From contig NZ_CP126095.1 in NCBI RefSeq assembly GCF_030123105.1, positions 620,001 through 684,000 of the forward strand: a DNA stretch of 64,000 bases. Direction: 5' to 3'. Positions within the stretch are counted from its first letter, which is position 1. Each line of letters opens with the position of its first letter. Below the pieces are notes generated by a model, which was given only the letters and a program-made list of their open reading frames with translations, was not told the origin of the DNA and did not search any database. Made by a program: the position numbers and the translations under genes. The stretch is from Paenibacillus sp. G2S3. Its GTDB lineage: Bacteria; Bacillota; Bacilli; Paenibacillales; Paenibacillaceae. Below are positions 54,801-62,666 of the stretch, in pieces.

Positions 54801-56153
54801 GAGCGTGAAAAAGGCAAGGTGATGCCACAGAAGCCACCCAAAGTACAGGCTAATGTTGCATTTACGAAGGAAATGAAAGAAACGTACACGATCCTTGCGC
54901 CGCAGATGTCGCCTATTCATTTTGAATTGTTTGAGCAGGTCTTCAGGGCTGCGGGATACCGTCTGAAGATACTCGAGACCACTGGACCTGAAGAGACGGA
55001 AGAAGGTCTAAGATACGTTAACAATGATGCATGTTATCCTGCAATCGTAACAATAGGGCAGATTCTGTCGGCACTGAAGAGTGGGGACTATGATCCGAAT
55101 CGTACCGCTGTAATTATGTCACAGACGGGCGGAGGCTGCCGGGCGACGAATTATATTTCTTTGCTCCGCAAAGCCTTAAAGGATTCAGACCTCGAACAAA
55201 TTCCTGTGATTTCGCTAAATGCTTCTGGAATGGAGAACCAGCCAGGCTTCCGCATCAGTCTTAAACTGGCGAATCGGCTGATCGCTGCGGCTTGCTATGG
55301 TGATCTTATGATGCGGTTGCTAAATCACTTTAGACCGTATGAGGTTGTTCCAGGGAGTGCTGAGCGTTTATTTCGCCAAGGGATGGAGCGCTGTAAGGCT
55401 AGCTTAGTCACTTTCTCGTTCCGAGAGTACAAACGACTGATTCGCGAAATCGTAGCCGATTTCTGTAAGCTGCCAGTTACAGGCGTTACTAAACCAAGAG
55501 TAGGAATTGTTGGAGAAATCCTGATTAAATTTCACCCGGATGCCAACAACCGTATCATCGAGATGATTGAGGCAGAGGGCGGAGAAGCAGTAATGCCGGA
55601 CTTCTTGGATTTCATCTTTTATTGCGTGTATAATCCGATCTACAAAGCCGAGCAATTCGGCAAAAGCAAACGGCTGGGATACATTAATCCGATGTTGATC
55701 TCCTATCTAGAGATTTACCGTAAGCCAATTAAGCTTACGCTTGAGGATGCGGGATTGGCTAAAGGACGGGAGAATATTTATGGTCTAGCTGAGAAGGCCA
55801 GCCGACTGGTGTCCGTAGGAAATCAGATGGGTGAGGGATGGTTCCTGACTGCAGAAATGATGGATCTGATGGATAATGGTGTGAATAATATTGCATGTAT
55901 TCAGCCGTTCGCCTGCTTGCCTAACCATATTACCGGACGTGGGATGATTAAGGGCCTTAAGGAGTTATATCCAGGCGCGAATATCGTCGCCATTGATTAT
56001 GATGCTGGAGTTAGTGTAGTTAACCAAGCGAATCGGATCAAGCTGATGATGTCGATTGCTAGCAGTCAGGAAGGGAATGCTGTGTCTGATTTAGAACCAT
56101 CACTTAAACCGCTACAGCAGACCCTGCTTGAAGGCTCATACAGCCTGACCTGA
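51867..56153 (+). CDS. Giant acyl-CoA dehydratase activase-like protein (two ASKHA ATPase domains)
   Basis: A 1428-residue protein built of: an HgdC/BadF-type ATPase (about 1-265, LRIGLDIGSTTAKLVV; cluster cysteines Cys121 in TACAGGTGAF and Cys160 in SRCGVFAK), a second ATPase (about 318-580, YLGIDAGSTTTKLVLTG; Cys443/447 and Cys482), a Cys4 cluster (GRCGRCGNNCA plus NRCERG, about 604-630), a DUF2229 domain from about 678 (FENYPFWHTFFTQLGY), and a C-terminal HgdA/B-like dehydratase part. HgdC-type activators drive one electron into 2-hydroxyacyl-CoA dehydratases with ATP. Proteins of this build exist widely (YjiL-like), with no known substrate. ATG 51867 with GAGGTGG 10 nt before it is preferred to GTG 51861. 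Confidence 0.9.
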   Translation: MLRIGLDIGSTTAKLVVIERNTIVYQDYVRHYSDIKKAALSLLSDVQIRFPERGAVLTVSGSSGLSLSKLGGVPFVQEVIACTKAIGELIPECDTAIELGGEDAKIVYLRGGIEQRMNTACAGGTGAFIDQMASLLQTDPAGLNALAEKHERIYPIASRCGVFAKSDVQPLLNEGARREDVAASIFQSIVNQTISGLACGRPIRGRVAFLGGPLTFLPALRHRFAETLELAESDILFPERSQYFVAIGSALSEAADPTILPLSGWIARIAAVDFTADRAADAELPPLFENPDELAAFRLRHGKASAARSDLAVYRGPCYLGIDAGSTTTKLVLTGSADEILYTFYGSNKGNPLYSVSEALKEMYRVLPEGCYIAGSYVTGYGEGLIKAALWTDGGEVETVAHYKAASKFMPEVDFILDIGGQDMKCIKIRGGAIDSLMLNEACSAGCGSFLESFASALGLGIEEFAKSALEATKPVNLGSRCTVFMNSKVKQVQKEGASLADLSAGLAYSVIKNALQKVIKIRNPEDLGRNIIVQGGTFYNEAVLRAFERLTGRTVVRPDIAGVMGAYGCALIAREQAGADGKSTLLGPEEIANFKYEVSSGRCGRCGNNCALTISRFPDKSFYVTGNRCERGAGGRKEKNALPNLMQYKYERFFDYEALPEADAVRGTVGIPRTMNMFENYPFWHTFFTQLGYRVILSPKSSKKLFESGMDTIPSESICYPAKMAHGHVQSLIGKGVDFIFYPAVVYEKKEDEAADNHFNCPVVASYPEVIRNNLDGLRENGITLVSPFLTFDDRSALTKGLVKTFTGIPREEIAIAVQAGLAEADRAKSDVRTKGEETLAYLASSGNKGILLCGHPYHADPEINHGIADMITGMGLAVLTEDSVCHLDRSEGDVAVVNQWTYHARMYRAARLAAVRTDLELVQLTSFGCGIDAITCDAVQEIMERHNKVYTLIKIDEISNLGAARIRLRSLLAAMREREKGKVMPQKPPKVQANVAFTKEMKETYTILAPQMSPIHFELFEQVFRAAGYRLKILETTGPEETEEGLRYVNNDACYPAIVTIGQILSALKSGDYDPNRTAVIMSQTGGGCRATNYISLLRKALKDSDLEQIPVISLNASGMENQPGFRISLKLANRLIAAACYGDLMMRLLNHFRPYEVVPGSAERLFRQGMERCKASLVTFSFREYKRLIREIVADFCKLPVTGVTKPRVGIVGEILIKFHPDANNRIIEMIEAEGGEAVMPDFLDFIFYCVYNPIYKAEQFGKSKRLGYINPMLISYLEIYRKPIKLTLEDAGLAKGRENIYGLAEKASRLVSVGNQMGEGWFLTAEMMDLMDNGVNNIACIQPFACLPNHITGRGMIKGLKELYPGANIVAIDYDAGVSVVNQANRIKLMMSIASSQEGNAVSDLEPSLKPLQQTLLEGSYSLT

Positions 56154-56194
56154 GCTTAATAAGACAATTATATAGACAAAATGCATCTAAAAAA

Positions 56195-56226
56195 CGGACC
56201 AAGAATTCACCTGGTCCGCTTTTTTG
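56195..56226 (+). terminator. Intrinsic terminator after the activase gene
   Basis: CGGACCA (56195-56201) pairs with TGGTCCG (56212-56218); six Ts follow (from 56220), and AAAAA flanks the other side, so it may also serve the convergent zinc-ribbon gene. Confidence 0.8.
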
Positions 56227-56235
56227 TGCTGATTA

Positions 56236-56547
56236 TTAATGGGTTGAAGGAGAGCTGGACACGCCTCTCCACCGTTTTAGATGAGGCAGTTGTTCGTCGA
56301 GTAATTTACGGGCGACAGCCTCGTCCATTCCTTCTTGAACCAGGTAGCCTGTACAAATGTCAGCCATTTCTTGCAGCGTAATGTCAGGCTGTTTAAATGC
56401 TCCATCTTCGTAGCAGTATACACAATAATCCTCGATCTTTTGCCCTTCCTTGTTCGTTCCAAGTAAATCTTCCGTAGGCATAGGCATCCCACAGCTTTGA
56501 CAAAATTTCGGTTCGCCTTGCATTTGCCCTACATGTTCTTGATTCAT
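56236..56547 (-). CDS. Putative zinc-ribbon domain protein
   Basis: A 103-residue protein. FCQSCGMPM and DYCVYCYEDGAFKQPD supply two CxxC pairs for a zinc ribbon of the PF12674 type, followed by a helical tail. Some relatives are fused to or sit beside transcriptional regulators; a WYL regulator lies 100 bp upstream here. AAAAGGAG gives ATG 56547 as start; the longer frame from GTG 56556 overlaps that site. The function is unknown. Confidence 0.82.
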   Translation of the reverse strand: MNQEHVGQMQGEPKFCQSCGMPMPTEDLLGTNKEGQKIEDYCVYCYEDGAFKQPDITLQEMADICTGYLVQEGMDEAVARKLLDEQLPHLKRWRGVSSSPSTH

Positions 56548-56646
56548 ATACAGCACTCCTTTTAAAAGTATGCGAAGCTTATGAGCAATCGCTTTAAGTT
56601 CATTATAGAGCTATGAATCTGACAACATACCGTCAGGTTTAAAGCG

Positions 56647-57591
56647 TTAGGTTGTATATTTTTTGGCTATCCCAAGAGCCAACTCACCGAGCTTATGACG
56701 GATATGCTCTGGCTCTAGCACTTCTAAAGATGTTCCGAAGCTGAGCAAGAAACCATAGAGCCATCCGTCCTCGGGATAATGGATGGTTATGTTATATCCA
56801 CCTTGCCCGTCCGGCTGAAGCTCTGTGGAGTCAAAGCGATCTTCTGCTAGATGTTTGCCTTCAGCTGTGAAGTGCAGAAGGATTGGCAATATTGCTGCAG
56901 CTGAAGTCACTCGCTGATAATCAGTGCTCCAGGGCAGCTCCTGCATGTCCTTATCTTCTCTTATGAATTCCCGGTTTTCTTTAACGAGTCCTTTCATACG
57001 ATGTAGCTTGAATAATCTGAAATCCTGGCGTTGCAGACAGTGACCATATAAGTACCATGCTTGTCCTTTTAAGACTAAAGTATAGGGCTCGACAGAACGC
57101 TGGCTGGATTGCCCCTCGGCATTGACATAATCAAAAGCCACAGTCTTGTTTTCTTCCAGTGCCTCTTTTAAAGTTGCAATCTTCTCTTCTAGGATAGGCT
57201 GAAGCCCCCAGGGAGAGAAATCGATGATAAGCTGGGTCGTTTTGCTTCGGAAAGCGGCGGACTGTGAGGGCGGGATTACGCTGCTGATCTTCTCCATGAG
57301 CAGAGTGTGTTCAGTTCCGCCATAAGAGGAAACGCTTTGCAGAGCGGAGAAAATATCAGCCAGCTCGCGGTCGGTCAACACATTGCGGTCTAACCGATAG
57401 CCTTCCATGAGGCCGATGCCACCGCCCGATCCCTGATAGGTGACGATAGGAATTCCAGCTCCATTAATACTTTCAATATCACGATAAATGGTGCGCACGG
57501 ACACTTCGAACATGTCGGCGAGCTCCTTCGCCTGAATGAGACGCCGGTTCATTAGTAGAATGACGATAGAGAGCAATCGATCAATTTTCAA
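56647..57591 (-). CDS. YafY-type regulator with WYL domain
   Basis: About 314 residues. An N-terminal HTH_11 winged helix (DRLLSIVILLMNRRLIQAKE, VSVRTIYRDIESINGAG) is followed by a WYL ligand-sensing domain (VEPYTLVLKGQAWYLYGHC, DFRLFKLHRMKGL). WYL regulators sense nucleic acid or small ligands. The longest frame opens at 57651; an AAGGAGGG site points to TTG 57591, which starts the HTH directly. It is divergent from an MFS gene with about 150 bp between, so it may regulate that exporter. Confidence 0.88.
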   Translation of the reverse strand: MKIDRLLSIVILLMNRRLIQAKELADMFEVSVRTIYRDIESINGAGIPIVTYQGSGGGIGLMEGYRLDRNVLTDRELADIFSALQSVSSYGGTEHTLLMEKISSVIPPSQSAAFRSKTTQLIIDFSPWGLQPILEEKIATLKEALEENKTVAFDYVNAEGQSSQRSVEPYTLVLKGQAWYLYGHCLQRQDFRLFKLHRMKGLVKENREFIREDKDMQELPWSTDYQRVTSAAAILPILLHFTAEGKHLAEDRFDSTELQPDGQGGYNITIHYPEDGWLYGFLLSFGTSLEVLEPEHIRHKLGELALGIAKKYTT

Positions 57592-57742
57592 AAGGTAGAG
57601 CCCTCCTTTTCGGATAATTTCGTAATGTAATGATGTACTACATCTTAGCAAATTCTTGAAAATAAAGCATTGTCATAAAATAATAATTCGATTAATATCT
57701 AATTAGATATTTATAAAAATAGATAAAGTGAGGTTTAGAGTG

Positions 57743-59029
57743 ATGGGTAACCAACCAGCTATTGCAATTTTTAAAGCTCAAAAGGGATATTCACGTCTAT
57801 TCACTGCCGGACTTATCAATGGAATCGGTGATCGTTTTACTAGTGTTGCCGTGCTGGCGTTGGTGCTGCAATTAACGGGGTCAGGGATGGCGGTGGGGAT
57901 ATCGTTAGGTGTAAGGCTGCTTCCTTATTTGTTTCTGGCACCGCTTGGAGGTGTACTTGGCAGCAAATTTCCTCGTAAATACATTATGATCGCTACGGAT
58001 GTGCTTAGGGTTCCGGTTGCGCTAGCCTTTTTGTGGGTGGATGGGGAAGATAAGCTATGGCTGTTATATACGGCGAGTTTTTTGCTGGCGGCGGGGGAAG
58101 CGATCTACAGTCCAGTTCGGAAATCCTCCATTCCTTTGTTGGTGACCAAAGACTCTCTGCTGACCGTTAATGGACTAGAGCAGTTTATGAGTGGCTGTGT
58201 ACTTATATTGGGTGCATTAAGTGGGGGTGTAGTCTCGATGTGGTTCGGTCCAGAGGCAGCATTCGTGATGAATGCAGTATCCTTTTTAGTCGCTGCGCTC
58301 TTCATTTACGGCATCGACTTTCCGGAGAATACTACTAGGGTGAATGAAGATAAGAGAGAGATAGATTCCCCTGATGAACTCAAAGCTCAAGCGGACCGCC
58401 CGCTGAAGACAAGTCAAATGCGTGCGCTCCGGATTATAATCAGCGGGAGTATCACCTTACAAGTTATTTTCGGGTATGAGCTGCTTGTTCCAATGCTAAA
58501 TGGACTGGATAATGTGCTGATTAGCGTATATGCAGTACAGGAATTTCAAGCAGGTGATATGGGCGTAGGGGCTTTTTATGCAGCGCTCGGGATCGGGCTT
58601 AGTCTAAGCTTTTTTGCTGGAAGATATGTAACAAAAGGGCTGCTGAGTGTCGCAATTGGTGGGCTCATGATCGAAGGATTACTGCTGATGGGCATCAGTA
58701 TTAGCAATCATTTTGCGATCGCTTTTCTGTTATATATTCTATTATCTTTTGCCGGAGGGACAGGGAATGCTTGCCTGGATACACTGGTTATGCGAGAGAC
58801 ACCGTCCATTATGCAACCTGTTATTTTTGGACTCTTGTCAGCCGTAGGAAATACGCTGCTTGGGTTATCTATGCTGCTTGCGGGGTGGCTATTAGAATGG
58901 GTGGAGCCTCGGGTGCTGGGCTTTGCTGGGGGAGCAGGGTTTTCTGGAATTGCTATACTGCTGGCAGGATATGCTTTGGTACGCAGAAGAAAGAGCGGTG
59001 ACTTCACCGCCCCTTGGAAGGTTTTTTAA
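57743..59029 (+). CDS. MFS transporter (MFS_3-like)
   Basis: About 428 residues, roughly 12 membrane segments. LFTAGLINGIGDRFTSVAVLAL is the N-terminal helix of the MFS_3 branch, and GGVLGSKFPRKYIMIATDVLR is motif A. A cytosolic central loop (about residues 198-222) is charged. ATG 57743 with AAGTGAGG before it is preferred to GTG 57728. Its 3' end overlaps the convergent DedA gene by 26 bp. Likely an exporter under the divergent WYL regulator; substrate unknown. Confidence 0.87.
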   Translation: MGNQPAIAIFKAQKGYSRLFTAGLINGIGDRFTSVAVLALVLQLTGSGMAVGISLGVRLLPYLFLAPLGGVLGSKFPRKYIMIATDVLRVPVALAFLWVDGEDKLWLLYTASFLLAAGEAIYSPVRKSSIPLLVTKDSLLTVNGLEQFMSGCVLILGALSGGVVSMWFGPEAAFVMNAVSFLVAALFIYGIDFPENTTRVNEDKREIDSPDELKAQADRPLKTSQMRALRIIISGSITLQVIFGYELLVPMLNGLDNVLISVYAVQEFQAGDMGVGAFYAALGIGLSLSFFAGRYVTKGLLSVAIGGLMIEGLLLMGISISNHFAIAFLLYILLSFAGGTGNACLDTLVMRETPSIMQPVIFGLLSAVGNTLLGLSMLLAGWLLEWVEPRVLGFAGGAGFSGIAILLAGYALVRRRKSGDFTAPWKVF

Positions 59030-59672
59030 TCTGAGCCTGAATTCGAGTGGCAGCTTTGCGAGGGAAGATACGGTCGCGGATGCTTTTGCGGTAGCGGTAA
59101 ATGATCACTAGGGCTGCTATAGCCGCACCAACGGAGACAATCCAAAGCGCATAGGACTCGAACAAATGGAAGATGCCCATCCACTGTGGACCAAACACCT
59201 TTCCGATACTAAGAAACAGCACTACCCAGAATACGGCACCACTATAAGCATAAAATGCGAATTTACGGAAGGGAAGCGCGATAATACCAGCAAAATAGCC
59301 AGTAAAGTGACGGACCCCTGGAATAAAATAACCGATAAAAATAAGAAAGCTGCCGTATCTCTCGAACCATTTCTGTGTTTTCGCAAACTTAGTAGGCGAG
59401 AATAGAAACCATTTGCCATATCGCTGAATAAAGGGCATCCCGGCTTTTAATCCGACAAAATAGGTGAGGGTCATCCCAGCTGTGGTGCCTGCAAAAGCAA
59501 CTACAATTAGCGTAAAGAAATCAAGCCTTCCGGTATAGGAAAGGAAACCGGCAAACGCCATAGTGGTTTCTCCGGGAAAGGGTAAGGCAACGAACTCGAG
59601 AAGTAATCCAAAAAATAATACGCTATATCCATATTTGGTGAATAATTCTTGTATAAAGCTCAGCATTTCCAT
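59004..59672 (-). CDS. DedA-family membrane protein
   Basis: A 222-residue protein with about five membrane segments. VALPFPGETTMAFAGFLSYTG and FIPGVRHFTGYFAGIIALPF are the conserved reentrant-loop motifs; Glu and Arg in them are essential in the family. DedA proteins recycle undecaprenyl phosphate (UptA) or other lipids across the membrane. The frame opens at TTG 59690 in the ribosome binding site; ATG 59672 follows GGAGAG at 10 nt. The end overlaps the MFS gene tail-to-tail. Confidence 0.9.
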   Translation of the reverse strand: MEMLSFIQELFTKYGYSVLFFGLLLEFVALPFPGETTMAFAGFLSYTGRLDFFTLIVVAFAGTTAGMTLTYFVGLKAGMPFIQRYGKWFLFSPTKFAKTQKWFERYGSFLIFIGYFIPGVRHFTGYFAGIIALPFRKFAFYAYSGAVFWVVLFLSIGKVFGPQWMGIFHLFESYALWIVSVGAAIAALVIIYRYRKSIRDRIFPRKAATRIQAQIKKPSKGR

Positions 59673-59779
59673 AAGATTGTCACTCTCCAAGAGGCAGTTG
59701 CCTTATTCTATTTTACAGCTTGTCTTCATACAATCTACCAAATGGCTTTTAAGCCAATAGAATGCTGGAGGTAGAGAAG

Positions 59780-61192
59780 ATGAAGGGTAACAAAAGCGCA
59801 CACAGCCGCCGAAAGTTGAAAAGCGGATTGCTCGTTATGGTTGTAATATTCATCGTAATGCTCGGATGGAGTATAGGGGAAAATTTGAATTCATGGGAGC
59901 TCCGATCCTTGCAGCCCGCTAGCGCGGAGTCTGTATCTGTTAAGAATAAGCTTACCGCAGCGGCGATGCAAGATTTTCCAACGGACCCAGAACCACTCGC
60001 TTCTGCATCTCCGGAAGTGCACTCCCCTTCAAGCGCAGCTCTTACTGTGACTCAAATCCCTCAAGCAAGTGGAGTAGAGAAAATATCCAAGGCTTCGACA
60101 ACGAGTTCTGCAATTACAGCTGCAAAAAAATCTGAAAAAACAGTCTATATTACATTTGACGACGGACCTAGTGAGAACACCTTCAATGTTCTTGAAATTT
60201 TACATCAGGAAGGTGTGAAGGCCACCTTTTTTGTCCTTGGTAATCAAGCAAAAAGCCATCCTGAGCTCATCGACTCCATATGGGAACAGGGCCATGCCAT
60301 TGGCAATCATACCTATAATCATAATTACCATGATTTATATAGTGGATTCACGGAATTTTGGAGTCAAATTAAACAGACTGAAAGAATTGTTCAGGGGATT
60401 ACAGGAGTTCGTCCGCAGCTTATCCGCGCCCCAGGCGGGACCTATGATCATTTTGATAATACCTACTTCAATTTATTGAAGCAAGCAGGGTATAGGGTGA
60501 TGGATTGGACGGTGGATAGCGGCGATTCTAAACGGAAAGGTGTGCCAGCCTCAGAAATTTTGAAGGAATCCACAATGGATATGAAGTCTTCTCAGGTTAT
60601 TTTGCTGCTACATGATGGGGGCGGTCATCAAGAGAGCGTCAAAGCGCTGCCGGAGATTATTGCACGCTATAAGGCGGCTGGATATAATTTTGGCGTATTG
60701 GATGAAACGGTGGAGCCTGTACAATTTAGAGTCTCTTCAAAAGCCACTAATTTGGGGCGGGTAAAGCCCTCAGAAGCTTGGATCGCTTCAAATATCACAC
60801 CGAATGCGGAGCTGTTTGCGCCTGGAAAGCCACTGGTTCTGGAGATAGGAAAGCTGGAGACAAAGCTGAAGCCCGGGGAATATTCCGTGCGAGATGGACA
60901 GTATATGGTTCCGCTTCGTGCTGTAATTGAACGGCTTGGAGGGCAAGTTAGCTGGGATGTGAATAGTCGAAGTGGAGAAATAGATTGGAACGGGAAAGAG
61001 ATCATTGCCGATGTGGTGAATAAGCAATTGATTGTAAATCTCCCTGATAACGTAAAAAAGACAATCGACGCGAGGGTAGAAATGATTGGCGGATCGATCT
61101 GGGTATCGCTACGAGATCTGCTGGAGACATCAGGTCATCCTCCGCTTAATATAAGCGTTACTGAAGTGGAACGCCGAGTGAAAACATTCTGA
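59780..61192 (+). CDS. Polysaccharide deacetylase with C-terminal stalk domain
   Basis: About 470 residues. A basic start and a membrane segment (about 15-35) act as signal anchor. A Ser/Ala-rich linker is followed by the NodB domain (about 120-310): TFDDGPSENTFNVLE, HAIGNHTYNHNYHD, IRAPGGTYDHF, WTVDSGD, ILLLHDGGG, with the zinc His and Asp in place. The C-terminal 130 residues are copper-amine-oxidase N-terminal-like (YSVRDGQYMVPLRAVIERLG). It should remove acetyl groups from wall glycan or chitin-like material. GGAGG leads to ATG 59780, not 59762. Confidence 0.9.
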   Translation: MKGNKSAHSRRKLKSGLLVMVVIFIVMLGWSIGENLNSWELRSLQPASAESVSVKNKLTAAAMQDFPTDPEPLASASPEVHSPSSAALTVTQIPQASGVEKISKASTTSSAITAAKKSEKTVYITFDDGPSENTFNVLEILHQEGVKATFFVLGNQAKSHPELIDSIWEQGHAIGNHTYNHNYHDLYSGFTEFWSQIKQTERIVQGITGVRPQLIRAPGGTYDHFDNTYFNLLKQAGYRVMDWTVDSGDSKRKGVPASEILKESTMDMKSSQVILLLHDGGGHQESVKALPEIIARYKAAGYNFGVLDETVEPVQFRVSSKATNLGRVKPSEAWIASNITPNAELFAPGKPLVLEIGKLETKLKPGEYSVRDGQYMVPLRAVIERLGGQVSWDVNSRSGEIDWNGKEIIADVVNKQLIVNLPDNVKKTIDARVEMIGGSIWVSLRDLLETSGHPPLNISVTEVERRVKTF

Positions 61193-61250
61193 AAGAAGAG
61201 CTGAGGCGGTCTATTAAAAAGAAAAAGCAAATGTCTGGGCACCCTTTTTC

Positions 61251-62666
61251 ATGGGAAGAATAGATAGTAATAAGTTCCTGAGCTGGGAACAAGTCTATGA
61301 CCAAAGGATGGGTGTCCCATTGTCCTCTACATCACTAATTAATCAACAGAAGAAAGATGCCGGAAGTGTCAAAAGCTTCTCTTATCCGCGTAGCCGAAGT
61401 GCTCTGATTGAATGGTTAAGGATGCTGACTGTGGCTGGAATTATAGGTGCTTTATATGTTTGGCGAGGGGGCGCATCTTTGCTGTTTCTCCTGATTGTTG
61501 TTGGAGTTATTATGCTTGGTGGACTTATGCTTCAGCTCTCTGGTCCGAGGACGATTAAGCTCGTTCGTACGATTACTCCTGCGAGGCCGATGGCTGGAAA
61601 TACACTTCATGTGAAGGTAGAGCTGAGCTTCTCTTCTAGGTTGCCTCTCCCTTGGATGACCATTGCCGATTACTGGGGCGATAGCTATCATCAGAAGCTG
61701 CTATTTCCTGGATTCAAACGTTCTTTTTCATACACATACACGATTGAGAATTTATCTCGCGGCCATCATCATCTGCTGGGCTGTAGAGTAACTTGGGGAG
61801 ATTTTCCGGGTTGGTTCACGGGAAGATCTGAACCGGATGGAGGACAGAGTTTTAAGGTGCTGCCAGCTCCTTTATACTTTGGTGGAACTGTACCAGATAG
61901 CGGTTTTATGACGGGAGACACCTTATATTCTAGACGCGGAAGAAGCATCAGTGATGAGGCCTTGCAATCCAGGGAATATGAGCCAGGAGATCCACTTAGT
62001 CGAATTCATTGGAAGAATAGTGCACGAACGGGAGCGCTGCAGAGTAAAGTTCCAGAGCGGGAAAAGGCAAGAATGACCTGTATCGTGTTGGCTAATGACC
62101 CGCTCAGCTACGAGGTTCCTACAGATGCGCTTAAACCTCGTGGAAGCCGAGACGATTCGCCTCCAGCATTTGAGAAAGCGGTGTCGACAGCGATGGGACT
62201 GCTGCTCGCCGCTGAGCGTTCAGGTGCTTATGTTCAGTTGTTCAGCGGTGGTTGGCCAGAAGGTATGGCTAGACATGAAGGGCTGGGCAAAATCCCAGGG
62301 AGAGTGTTGGATATTCTTACTGAAATTTCCCTTGATGGCACTAGAAACCTGTCGCTGCTGCTTGATGATGCTTCCCGAGGCTGGATTCCGGGGATGACAG
62401 TAGCCATTATTACGGGACGATTAGAAGAGGAATCTGCCAAGGTCATTGCCAAGTTCTTGATGCAAGGTGTGAAGGTGGAGCTTTATTATGCCTGGGACCA
62501 ATCAGCACCGAAGCCAGGGGAGGCTCCTCAGCCTGGAAGGGGAACTGTCGGAGACAGTTTAGCTCGTCTCGGAGCACGAATGTTTTGTCTGGATGATGCA
62601 CTGCCAGCATTCAGATTCAGGGAGGTAGAGTTCCATGAATCATCCGGAAAACCAACGCTACGGTAA
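61251..62666 (+). CDS. DUF58 domain protein
   Basis: A 471-residue frame. Two membrane segments lie at about residues 57-92, and SRREYEPGDPLSRIHWKNSARTG-type sequence (REYEPGDPLSRIHWKNSA) is the DUF58 signature; the rest resembles a von Willebrand-like domain. In Bacillota DUF58 genes sit between a MoxR ATPase and a transglutaminase; no MoxR gene is here, while the transglutaminase follows. No ribosome binding site fits ATG 61251, and the first 57 residues are unlike other DUF58 starts; ATG 61422, after AAGGATG-like sequence, is an alternative. Confidence 0.82.
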   Translation: MGRIDSNKFLSWEQVYDQRMGVPLSSTSLINQQKKDAGSVKSFSYPRSRSALIEWLRMLTVAGIIGALYVWRGGASLLFLLIVVGVIMLGGLMLQLSGPRTIKLVRTITPARPMAGNTLHVKVELSFSSRLPLPWMTIADYWGDSYHQKLLFPGFKRSFSYTYTIENLSRGHHHLLGCRVTWGDFPGWFTGRSEPDGGQSFKVLPAPLYFGGTVPDSGFMTGDTLYSRRGRSISDEALQSREYEPGDPLSRIHWKNSARTGALQSKVPEREKARMTCIVLANDPLSYEVPTDALKPRGSRDDSPPAFEKAVSTAMGLLLAAERSGAYVQLFSGGWPEGMARHEGLGKIPGRVLDILTEISLDGTRNLSLLLDDASRGWIPGMTVAIITGRLEEESAKVIAKFLMQGVKVELYYAWDQSAPKPGEAPQPGRGTVGDSLARLGARMFCLDDALPAFRFREVEFHESSGKPTLR

